NCBI RefSeq assembly: GCF_014652435.1
Contig: NZ_BMYU01000001.1
Location: 682,001-746,000 of the forward strand
DNA: 64,000 bases
Origin: Cognatundibacterium squillarum
GTDB taxonomy: Bacteria > Pseudomonadota > Gammaproteobacteria > Burkholderiales > Burkholderiaceae_D
Direction: 5' to 3'
Positions 28,801 to 36,430 of the stretch are shown here, piece after piece (position 1 is the stretch's first letter; each line of letters starts with the position of its first letter). The notes under the pieces were generated by a model. The model was not told the DNA's origin, did not search any database, and saw only the letters and a program-made list of their open reading frames with translations. The position numbers and the translations under genes were made by a program.

Positions 28801-29878
28801 GTGCTTCAAACAGCGCATCCACATCATGCGTGGTACGCACGGCAAAAGCAGAATGCGGCAACTGCGTTCCCTGCTGCATATGATTCAGCAAAGGTTGCAG
28901 CGCAAAATAGGTATAGGCTTCGCGCTGTTTGACACCTTCATCAATCTGACTCTTCGCCAGTTTCAGACTGGCAGCATCATTTTTTGCCAGCAGTGCAACG
29001 GCGGCAAATAAACCACCGGGGCCGGACAGGAAAAATTTACGCTTGCCGGTGCCTGCACGTTGCGATTCAGCATAGGTTTGTGCAAGGCTGCAGGCTTGCG
29101 CGATTTTGTTTTGCATGACGGACATCACCATCTGCAATTCCGGCAAATACGCAGGCGATACGCGTGGCATCAGCTTTTCCAGCGACGCAGTATCGCCGCG
29201 CAGGATCGCTTGCCAGCACAGCAGACTGATCAGTTGCGGCCAGTGCGCCCCCAGCTTCTCTGCCTGCGCACAGCCAAACTGGTAAGCGCGACCGCAGTCA
29301 GCCAGCGTCCAGTTCGCATGCTGAAACAAATCGGTCAGCATCATGCCCTGATCAATCACGCGCAGTTCAGAGAATAACTGCACGCCGTCATCGGTAGCGA
29401 AGAACTTATCGGCCGGCAAATTACCTTGTAAATTTTTAACGCTGAACAGCTTTTCGCGCCACAACAGGGCTTCATCGGTACGGCCGGACAAAACGGAAAA
29501 CTGCACTTCACGTCCGTAAAATGCACCGTCGTACGATTTCCAGTACTGGTATTCACCCAGACGCTTGAGCATGTCGCGGATACCGGCAATCCATGTGCGC
29601 AAAATTCCCTGCCGGAACATATGCAGTATCACCGTCATGCGCAATCCGTCTGCCATCAGCAGACCGATCCCGATTTCCTGCTTCAGTATCTGCTTACGCA
29701 TCAGCCCTGTGCACACATCTTTTAACAGGCGCTGCGAATACGGATTGCCCATCGCATCAGTTTGCGCACGGGCCTGAAACAAATCTGCAAGTTTGGCAGC
29801 GCTGATCGCTGCATCGTATAAAGCCACCGCGTAAACGACGGGCAGCTCATCTTCATTTAATTCTGTCAGCCAGTTCAT
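25805..29878 (-). CDS. SNF2-family DEAD/DEAH-type ATPase
   Basis: 1357 residues. The C-terminal third holds a complete SNF2 motor: [13 protein letters not shown] (motif I, near residue 930), LDEAQVIKN (II), [14 protein letters not shown] (III), [11 protein letters not shown] (IV), [34 protein letters not shown] (V) and DRAHRMGQ (VI). Such ATPases translocate on double-stranded DNA or remodel protein-DNA complexes, as RapA does on RNA polymerase. The first 900 residues have no zinc SWIM motif that I can see, are rich in Leu, Gln and Ala, and look helical with repeated units. The adjacent EmrE gene is unrelated. Function in the cell is unknown. Confidence 0.93.
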   Translation of the reverse strand: [1357 protein letters not shown]

Positions 29879-29941
29879 TCTGTATAGTTATCCGGTTTGT
29901 CCGTCGTCTGAAATTACTGTTCTTTTCCGCAGCGCCGCTGT

Positions 29942-30271
29942 TCAGCGGTGCACCGATTCAGAAAATAGATTCAGCACCACGACGCCCACCACAATCAGCC
30001 CGATGCCGATCAGGGCCGCTTTATCCAGTGATTGCCCGTACAACCACCACGCCAGCAGAGAAATCAGGATGACACCCACACCGGACCAGATTGCATAGGC
30101 AATCCCTACCGGAATCGTGCGCAGTGTCAGCGATAAGAAATAAAACGAAGACGCATAGCCCACCGCCAGAATCAGCACCGGCCATGGCTTTGTGAAGCCT
30201 TCCGATGCTTTCAGCGCGCTGGTGGCAATGACTTCACTCAGAATCGCAATACCCAGATACATCCAGTTCAT
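29942..30271 (-). CDS. Small multidrug resistance exporter, EmrE type
   Basis: 109 residues, four membrane helices, from the ATG at 30271 with AAGGAG 5 bases upstream; a longer frame to 30340 is rejected. It follows EmrE closely: [22 protein letters not shown] carries the essential membrane Glu at residue 14, and [21 protein letters not shown] is the dimer and substrate helix. The family exports quaternary cations in exchange for protons. Its pattern is EmrE/Qac-like rather than the guanidinium exporter (Gdx/SugE) subgroup, and I see no guanidine riboswitch upstream. It is on the same strand as the SNF2 gene, 63 bp upstream of it. Confidence 0.93.
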   Translation of the reverse strand: MNWMYLGIAILSEVIATSALKASEGFTKPWPVLILAVGYASSFYFLSLTLRTIPVGIAYAIWSGVGVILISLLAWWLYGQSLDKAALIGIGLIVVGVVVLNLFSESVHR

Positions 30272-30524
30272 CCACACTCCTTGACGGCCATCACTGCAAG
30301 TTTCGGGGGAGGACGCACGACTTAAGCGGCCTCCGGACATAACCTGACATTATCCCGCGAATTGCTGTACTGAATGCCATTTTTTTTCAGCAATGTTCGA
30401 ATCCGCCGCTGCAATGGTGCAACGGCGCAATTTCCGAATTAACAATCGTTTTCTTGTGATGAAGCACAGGCATTTCTATGCTGCAACTATGCCTGCACCC
30501 CGACAGACTGCGGAGGAGATCATC

Positions 30525-31343
30525 ATGAAAAAAATGCTGCCCATGCTGTTTTTCTGTTTATTTTGTGCGCAGGCAGGAGCGCAGGTACCTGCTACCGGTC
30601 GCTGGCAATCGCTGTCGTACAGCAGTGCCGAAGTCAATGCACGTCAGGAAAGTGACTATTACGAACTGATACGGGAACTGGCGGATCAGGGCCAGATCAA
30701 CCGGAATCCGGCAATGCTGGCAAAACTCAGAGACATTCTCGCCAGCCTGATTCCTGCAGCCACAAAATTACATCCACCATCGGCAGACTGGGAGTGGGAA
30801 ATTCATCTGACCAGCTCTGCAGACATCGACGCAGTCTGTTTCGCGGGTGGAAAAATTCTGGTCAGCGAGCATTTTTTACTGCAGTTGCAGCTCAGCGATG
30901 GCGAAATTGCCGCGCTGCTGGCGCATGAAGCAGCACATGCGCTGGCCAGTCATCAGCATGAAGAATTATCGGAAGCCCGCTTACTGCGGGATGCGCCGGG
31001 CAACGACTTAACTCTGGTAGCAGAACAGTTACGCAGCGATTACCGCCTGCAACTGAAACTCAGCGCCCTTTCGTATCAGCATGAAGCCGAAGCAGATCAG
31101 TTGGGGATGCAACTGGCACTGGATTCCGGCTGGAACCCGGCAGATCTGGTGCGCTTTTATGAAAAACTGGCCAGACTGCCGGACCGTGCCTTACTGTCGC
31201 GCAGCGTGCCGCTGCCCTCTGCCAGACTGAGTATGGCGAACGGCATGGCGAAATACTGGGCATCGCTGCCCGCACCGTGGCACGGCAGTGTTGCCGCACG
31301 CGCTACGAGAATTCGCCATCCGGACGCCGTTGCTATGCGCTGA
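30525..31343 (+). CDS. Secreted M48-family metalloprotease
   Basis: 272 residues starting at the ATG 30525, which has CGGAGGAG about 7 bases upstream and opens a clean signal peptide (MKKMLPMLFFCLFCAQAGAQ). The zinc motif HEAAH with a downstream EAEADQLGMQLALDSGWNP matches peptidase family M48 (the YggG/LoiP/BepA group), including the third ligand Glu. These periplasmic proteases degrade misfolded outer-membrane proteins. It lacks the TPR tail of BepA. The last 11 bp overlap the convergent DUF1294 gene. Confidence 0.9.
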   Translation: MKKMLPMLFFCLFCAQAGAQVPATGRWQSLSYSSAEVNARQESDYYELIRELADQGQINRNPAMLAKLRDILASLIPAATKLHPPSADWEWEIHLTSSADIDAVCFAGGKILVSEHFLLQLQLSDGEIAALLAHEAAHALASHQHEELSEARLLRDAPGNDLTLVAEQLRSDYRLQLKLSALSYQHEAEADQLGMQLALDSGWNPADLVRFYEKLARLPDRALLSRSVPLPSARLSMANGMAKYWASLPAPWHGSVAARATRIRHPDAVAMR

Positions 31344-31641
31344 ACAAAGCCTGCCAGCGAACCGACTCTGCACCGCTCAGCACGAGGAATATACCCATGA
31401 TCATTAGCAAATGCAGTATCAGCGCCAGCACAAACTGCAGCAGAAATGCGGTTTTTCTGCGCTTGTGCCGGCAAATCCACATGGCCAGCAACGCACCTGC
31501 CCAGCCACCCAGCATTACCGCAGCCAGCAAATGCCGCTCCGGCACCCGCCATGCATTACGCACTGCCTGTCGTTTATCCAGTGCAAACAAGCCATAAGTC
31601 AGTGCATTCACAACGATGCACCACATCATCAACAACGACAT
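31333..31641 (-). CDS. DUF1294-family small membrane protein
   Basis: About 102 residues from the ATG at 31641; a TTG-initiated form to 31677 is also open. The signature NALTYGLFALDKRQAVRNAWRVPERHLLAAVMLGGWAGALLAMWICRHKRRKTAF is that of DUF1294, a family with two to four membrane helices and a conserved DK...R.PE motif of unknown function, often fused to a cold-shock domain; no such domain is present here. It overlaps the 3' end of the M48 protease gene by 11 bp in a convergent arrangement. Confidence 0.85.
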   Translation of the reverse strand: MSLLMMWCIVVNALTYGLFALDKRQAVRNAWRVPERHLLAAVMLGGWAGALLAMWICRHKRRKTAFLLQFVLALILHLLMIMGIFLVLSGAESVRWQALFSA

Positions 31642-31783
31642 TGTTTCTGACAAAATCCGGATCCCTTTCTTTGGCAAGCTTGCATGAAGCGGATCAGCAG
31701 TAGCCGCTTCAACTGTCCGCCATTCTGATCTGTACTGCTTTTTTTCGCCAGACTGCTTCTGTTTTTCATATCAGCAGCAGCGC

Positions 31784-33223
31784 ATGATCGCGCCACGAAT
31801 CACTCCCCTGATGATGGCTGCCATGCAAACACCTTCTGCACCCCAATACCGCACCATATCGATTTACACCAAATTTGATCCGGTGTATGTGCGCGAATCA
31901 CAAGGCCGGTTCACCCGTCTGCGCTGGTTTTGTGTACTGCTGACGCAACTGGTCTTTTTCTGTACGCCATGGCTGCAATGGAATGGCCGGCAGGCAGTGT
32001 TACTGGATATGGCCGCCAGAAAATTCTATCTGTTCGGCCTGATTCTGTATCCGCATGATCTGATTTATCTGGCCCTGCTGCTGATTGTGTGTGCGTTTGG
32101 TCTGTTTCTGGTGACGACGATTGCAGGCCGTGTCTGGTGCGGTTACGGTTGTCCGCAATCGGTCTATACCCTGATCATGATGTGGATAGAAAACCGTACC
32201 GAAGGCAACCGCAGTCATCGTATGCGTCTTGCGCGGGAAGGCTGGACAACAGAACGTCTGCTGCGCACAGGCAGCAAACACGCGCTATGGTTATTGTTTT
32301 CCGCGCTGGCCGGCTTCACATTTACGGCATGGTTTGTCCCTGCCAGTGAACTGATCAGCGGCTTACAGCAATGGCATTTCAGTGCAGGCGCGGCGACCAG
32401 TATGCTGCTGTACGGCGGACTGATGTATGCCAATGCGGGACTGATGCGCACCCAGTTCTGCCGCTATCTGTGTCCGTATGCACGCTTTCAGGGTTCTATG
32501 CTGGATCAGGACAGTCTGATCATCAATTACGACAACCAGCGTGGCGAGCCACGCGCCAAACCGGGCGCAGACCGGCCTGCCGGTGCGAACAGTTGTATCG
32601 ATTGCGGACTGTGCGTACAAGTCTGCCCCGCCGGTATTGATATCCGCAAAGGATTGCAGCACGACTGCACCGCATGCGCCGCCTGCATTGATGCCTGTGA
32701 TCATGTGATGGATAAACTGGATTTGCCGCGCGGTCTGATCAGCTACAGCAGTGCTCGTCAGATGCAGAACACGAAGCCCGAACAGACTGCCCGCAAGCTC
32801 AGGCCACGCCTGCTGCGTCCGCGGGTGCTGGTGTACAGTGCACTGATGCTGCTGATGTGTCTGTCAGCCGGTGTTTTACTGGCGAAGCGCGACAGTGTGC
32901 GCATGCATGTGCAAACCGACCGTATGCCCGCAGTGCGCGAACCTGCGCCAGGTCAGTTTGAGCAAGTCTACCGCTTGCATTTACTCAATACCCGTGAGGA
33001 AACTGGCAATTATGATTTAAACATCGAAGATGCACCGGCGCTGACCCTGAATCCGTATGACGGTATCCGGCTTGCACCCGCCGGTGGCGGACTGATCAGC
33101 GTCACGGTGCGCAATGCCGTCACACTGAAACCCGGACATTACCGTTTCCGCCTGACGCTGCGGGATAAAGCAACACAGCAAACCGTGGCATCTGAGCAAG
33201 CGATGTTCCGCGTACCCGGCTAA
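31784..33223 (+). CDS. ccoG: Cytochrome c oxidase accessory protein CcoG (FixG/RdxA)
   Basis: 479 residues, with membrane helices near residues 48-64, 88-105, 163-180, 200-220 and 351-370. It has a GxxWCGYGCPQSVYT motif, a CRYLCPYARFQGSM motif, and two ferredoxin-type iron-sulfur motifs (CIDCGLCVQVCPAGIDI and CTACAACIDACDHVMDKL), followed by a periplasmic Ig-like domain. CcoG helps assemble cbb3-type oxidase and has been linked to Cu(II) reduction. The ccoNOP genes are not in this window, so it is separated from its usual operon. The true start may be an ATG at residue 10 or 11 (MMAAMQTPS). Confidence 0.95.
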   Translation: MIAPRITPLMMAAMQTPSAPQYRTISIYTKFDPVYVRESQGRFTRLRWFCVLLTQLVFFCTPWLQWNGRQAVLLDMAARKFYLFGLILYPHDLIYLALLLIVCAFGLFLVTTIAGRVWCGYGCPQSVYTLIMMWIENRTEGNRSHRMRLAREGWTTERLLRTGSKHALWLLFSALAGFTFTAWFVPASELISGLQQWHFSAGAATSMLLYGGLMYANAGLMRTQFCRYLCPYARFQGSMLDQDSLIINYDNQRGEPRAKPGADRPAGANSCIDCGLCVQVCPAGIDIRKGLQHDCTACAACIDACDHVMDKLDLPRGLISYSSARQMQNTKPEQTARKLRPRLLRPRVLVYSALMLLMCLSAGVLLAKRDSVRMHVQTDRMPAVREPAPGQFEQVYRLHLLNTREETGNYDLNIEDAPALTLNPYDGIRLAPAGGGLISVTVRNAVTLKPGHYRFRLTLRDKATQQTVASEQAMFRVPG

Positions 33224-33232
33224 GGGAAACCT

Positions 33233-34660
33233 ATGAAACTGTATGAAAAACTGGCAGAAGACATCGCGCAGTCGATACGCACCGGCACCTTACGGCGCGG
33301 CGAAAAACTGCCCTCAGTGCGGCAAGCCAGCGAAGCACGCGCAGTCAGTCCGGCCACCGTGTATCAGGCATACTATCTGCTGGAAGCACGCGGACTGATA
33401 CGCGGCAAAGAGCGTTCCGGCTATTTTGTGATTGCAGGTAGTCACGAAGCCTTACCCGAAGCGCGGGTCACCGCCCAACTCAGTGGCGAAAAACAAATGC
33501 TGGATGTCAGCAGCCTGATTTTCAGCATTCTGGAATCCGGCCACCGCGATATGGTACCGCTGGGCTTTGCCTTCCCCTGCCCCACGTTGTTTCCGATGGG
33601 CAGACTGGCGGCCTGCATGTCGCAAAGCCTGCCGCAGCTCGATCCGTGGAATACAATTGATGATCTGACGCCCGGCAGTCAGCATTTACGCAGGCAAATT
33701 GCGCTGCGCTATCTGACCATGGGAATGCGGGTGCATCCGGATGATGTCCTGATTACCAACGGCGCGCTGGAAGCACTGAATCTTGCACTCGCATCCGTCA
33801 CCCAGCCCGGCGATACCGTGGTGATTGAATCACCGGCGTTTTACGGCGCACTGCAAGCCATCGAAAGAATGGGATTACAGGCGCTCGAAGTGCCTAGCCA
33901 TCCGCGTGACGGCATCGACCTGAATGCGCTTGAATCAGCATTTCGCCGCCACCAGCCAAAAGCCTGCTGGCTGATGAGTAATTTTCAGAATCCGCTCGGC
34001 AGCACCATCCCTGAACAAAACAAAAAGGCCATCGTGGCGCTGGCGACGCAATACGGCGTCACCATTATTGAAGATGATGTATATGGCGAACTGTACTTCA
34101 CCGCAGAACGCCCGTTGCCGCTGAAAGCCTGGGACAGCGAAGGCATCGTGATTCACTGCACCTCGTTTTCCAAAAGTCTGGCGCCGGGCTACCGCGTTGG
34201 CTGGGCGCTGGCGGGAAAGCATACCCATGCGATGATCCGGCAAAAACTCAGCACCAGCCTGTCCACCGCGCTGCCAACACAGGAAGCGCTGGCCACCTTT
34301 CTGAGCAAAGGCTATTTCGACCGCCACCTGCAACAGTTGCGTCATCATTTATCGGTGCAGCAAAGTGCCAGTCTGGAAATGGTGCAACGCTATTTTCCGG
34401 AAGGCACCCGCACCAGCCGGCCGGCGGGCGGCTATTTTCTGTGGCTGGAATTACCGGAACCGGTAGATATGCTGCTGATACAACGTCAGGCGATGGCGAT
34501 AGGCATTTCCATCACGCCGGGCCCGATGTTTTCTGCCAGCCGCCAGTTCAAAAACTGCATGCGCTTAAACACCGGCCACCCGCTGACCCGCCGCCACGAA
34601 CAGGCCCTGAAAACACTGGGACAACTGATCAGCCACGCCTGCGGCATCGAAAGCCACTGA
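33233..34660 (+). CDS. MocR-type GntR regulator with aminotransferase domain
   Basis: 475 residues: an N-terminal GntR winged helix (LAEDIAQSIRTGTLRRGEKLPSVRQASEARAVSPATVYQAYYLLEARGLIRGKERSGYFV) and a C-terminal fold-type I aminotransferase domain with NGALEALNLALASV, the EDDVYGEL motif and the PLP lysine in CTSFSKSLAPGYRVGW. Such proteins use PLP or an amino-acid adduct as a signal rather than catalysis; PdxR, GabR and related factors are members. It starts 9 bp after ccoG and may be cotranscribed. Its target is not evident. Repeat copy C begins 20 bp after its stop. Confidence 0.92.
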   Translation: MKLYEKLAEDIAQSIRTGTLRRGEKLPSVRQASEARAVSPATVYQAYYLLEARGLIRGKERSGYFVIAGSHEALPEARVTAQLSGEKQMLDVSSLIFSILESGHRDMVPLGFAFPCPTLFPMGRLAACMSQSLPQLDPWNTIDDLTPGSQHLRRQIALRYLTMGMRVHPDDVLITNGALEALNLALASVTQPGDTVVIESPAFYGALQAIERMGLQALEVPSHPRDGIDLNALESAFRRHQPKACWLMSNFQNPLGSTIPEQNKKAIVALATQYGVTIIEDDVYGELYFTAERPLPLKAWDSEGIVIHCTSFSKSLAPGYRVGWALAGKHTHAMIRQKLSTSLSTALPTQEALATFLSKGYFDRHLQQLRHHLSVQQSASLEMVQRYFPEGTRTSRPAGGYFLWLELPEPVDMLLIQRQAMAIGISITPGPMFSASRQFKNCMRLNTGHPLTRRHEQALKTLGQLISHACGIESH

Positions 34661-34679
34661 AACCGTCCAAAACCACCCC

Positions 34680-34760
34680 AAATGCGGTGTTCAGCACAGC
34701 ACCCCGGCGGTCGTCGGCAGAAAGTCCGGCTGTCCGGAAATCACACATGACGATATTTGC
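34680..34760 (-). repeat. 85-bp intergenic repeat, copy C
   Basis: Read on the minus strand: ATCGTCATGTGTGATTTCCGG, loop, CCGGACTTTCTGCCGACGA and the right module GGTGCTGTGCTGAACACCGC. The left hairpin is perfect here (TCCGG/CCGGA with loop ACAG) and so is the outer TCGTC/GACGA pair; the right module pairs GGTG with CACC. It starts 20 bp after the MocR stop codon. Confidence 0.88.
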
Positions 34761-34870
34761 ACAGTACAGTTGACTGATTGCGTGTATCTGACCTTACCTG
34801 ACTGAGAGCACTGTCGAACGGGTCGCAGGCTGATCAAAGACCGACGGAGTTATGGAGCAACCATCGTTAT

Positions 34871-35944
34871 CTACTTACCGTAGCAGAGCGGTTTAATAAC
34901 TCTGCCCAAATGAAACGGAAACTCATACTTCCCCCACTGCTCGACACTCACACGTTCTTCTTGCAGACAAACTCTGGGTTCATCTTGCCGTATTAACTTT
35001 AATCTGAAGCTTTCCGGCATTTGGCTTACCCGAAGATAATTATTGAGACTTTCTACAATTAAAGGAGCCGCATCACGTTCACCTCTGATATACGCTTGCC
35101 GCGCTAAAAAGAAAGCCAACAGGTGGTTTTCCTGAAAGCGAAAATGTGTCTTTCTTTGCTTTTTCAATGTACTCTTCGTACGATTCATCACTTGTGCTGC
35201 TTCAAACAATGTCCTGGCGTTCCAGAGTACGTCTTCCGCCATTACTTCATACAGCCGCGCCCTGCGCTGGCTATCGCCGATACGTTCTATTGTTCGGTTA
35301 AATATCATCTCGTCTTTTTTAAACAGACTGCGAGTCTGTTGATCAGCAACATATAGCTGATTCATTTCGTTATCCCGGATGGTTGTGCGCAGCGAATCGG
35401 GCAGTGGATCTTCGTTTGTGCTCAGATATGAAGCTAGCAATGCAAATGGAAATCCGCGCTTCATACGCTCATCATCAGAAATTGTATTGCGTGCTATTAA
35501 TGGTTTCTTTAAGTCTTTATCTTCTGTCCATTGAACATCCAGTTCTACCGGGAGACCCATTACACGACAATAACGATACGGCCCCAAAAGAGCACCAGAT
35601 TTTCTTTCTATAAGACGTGCATATTCTTTGTGTAAAAAGAATGTAAACAAATGCATTTCCTGAGAGCGGTATTCTTCACCGTCATCGGGCTCATTTTCTG
35701 TATTTGTGTGTTGCAAGATAATGCCCGCTTGACGCAAGCTTTCCGCAGTCCAAGGTAAGTCTCGCGAAATTGCTTCAAACACTTGCATACGCCGTTCAGC
35801 ATCGGCGCCCTCACCAGACAACTTATTTCCCTTTGTGTCTATAACTTTGGCGAATTGACGGAGACGCACCGTTTGCGACGCAACTGATAAATTTTGGATA
35901 CCCGTCAAAAACAGAGCAAGAAATAAAATGGCCGCTATTTTCAT
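34871..35944 (-). CDS. Secreted protein with an internal duplication, unknown function
   Basis: 357 residues, with a signal peptide ending near SVASQ. I do not recognise the family. Residues about 31-137 and 215-317 are clearly related: each has an R-rich start, an E(A/V)(I/M)xxDxxWxAxxLxxA block, a stretch with NxT/NRTKST, then QExHLxxFFLxxxxYxxxxER and a RVxxxP end. The unit is largely helical. The gene and its upstream region are visibly more AT-rich than neighbours, and no good ribosome-binding site precedes the ATG, which suggests foreign origin. It stands alone between repeat copy C and the peptidase pair. Confidence 0.7.
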   Translation of the reverse strand: MKIAAILFLALFLTGIQNLSVASQTVRLRQFAKVIDTKGNKLSGEGADAERRMQVFEAISRDLPWTAESLRQAGIILQHTNTENEPDDGEEYRSQEMHLFTFFLHKEYARLIERKSGALLGPYRYCRVMGLPVELDVQWTEDKDLKKPLIARNTISDDERMKRGFPFALLASYLSTNEDPLPDSLRTTIRDNEMNQLYVADQQTRSLFKKDEMIFNRTIERIGDSQRRARLYEVMAEDVLWNARTLFEAAQVMNRTKSTLKKQRKTHFRFQENHLLAFFLARQAYIRGERDAAPLIVESLNNYLRVSQMPESFRLKLIRQDEPRVCLQEERVSVEQWGKYEFPFHLGRVIKPLCYGK

Positions 35945-36430
35945 AAATTGATTAGATTAAAAATATCAATCAAGCATTCGTGCAATTTTAACAAAATAAC
36001 CGATACCCCAAAAAATATACAAAAGCAAATAGCACTATGCTTCCCTCAGTGAACCGTTTCGGTTTTCTGAGACCTTTTTTTATGCGAGTCAGGCTTATAA
36101 GGCCTCACAAGAAAATTATTAATATTGGCTTTTTAGTCTGATGACGAAATGCGACCTATTAACTCCAATCAACGGTGATGACTGAATCACAAATCCCATT
36201 CCAGTATCGCCAGTTCCTCTGCTTCCCGAGTCGGTATTCCATTAAGCAAGGATTTCACTACGTTTACGTCACCTGCCCGACAGTCAGGCGCCATCGGATT
36301 ACGTTGGACACCCGTCTCACTCCGGATCGCCATAACGCTGCATTGATAACCACCCGCCCATAAAAAAACCGCTCCGGTTTCCCGGAGCGGCGAGCTCTCT
36401 TACGTTTTACTGTTTATTCAGATTCGCTGA
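35945..36430. other. AT-rich intergenic region, then a peptidase terminator
   Basis: This 486-bp gap has no credible gene. Its first 200 bp share the AT-rich look of the adjacent secreted-protein gene; a short hairpin (AACCG/CGGTT near 36053) followed by a pyrimidine run is weak. The last part holds the terminator of the first PKD peptidase at 36362-36390. Confidence 0.45.
36362..36390 (-). terminator. Terminator of the first PKD peptidase gene
   Basis: On the minus strand CCGCTCCGG pairs with CCGGAGCGG and is followed by seven T residues, about 40 bp after the stop codon. Confidence 0.92.

Noticed and set aside
30272..30380. Guanidine riboswitch before the SMR exporter
   Set aside because: The leader lacks the ACGR-loop hairpins of the mini-ykkC class and the conserved blocks of ykkC-I, and the exporter is EmrE-like and not of the guanidinium group.
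30361..30400. GCTGTACTGAATGCCATT before the M48 protease as a repeat fragment
   Set aside because: It resembles the partial repeat near 728-765 for about 16 bases only, and the expected neighbouring stems are absent.
36040..36090. AACCG/CGGTT hairpin followed by a T-run
   Set aside because: The stem is only five pairs and the T-run is separated by about ten bases; not convincing as a terminator and no plus-strand gene ends there.
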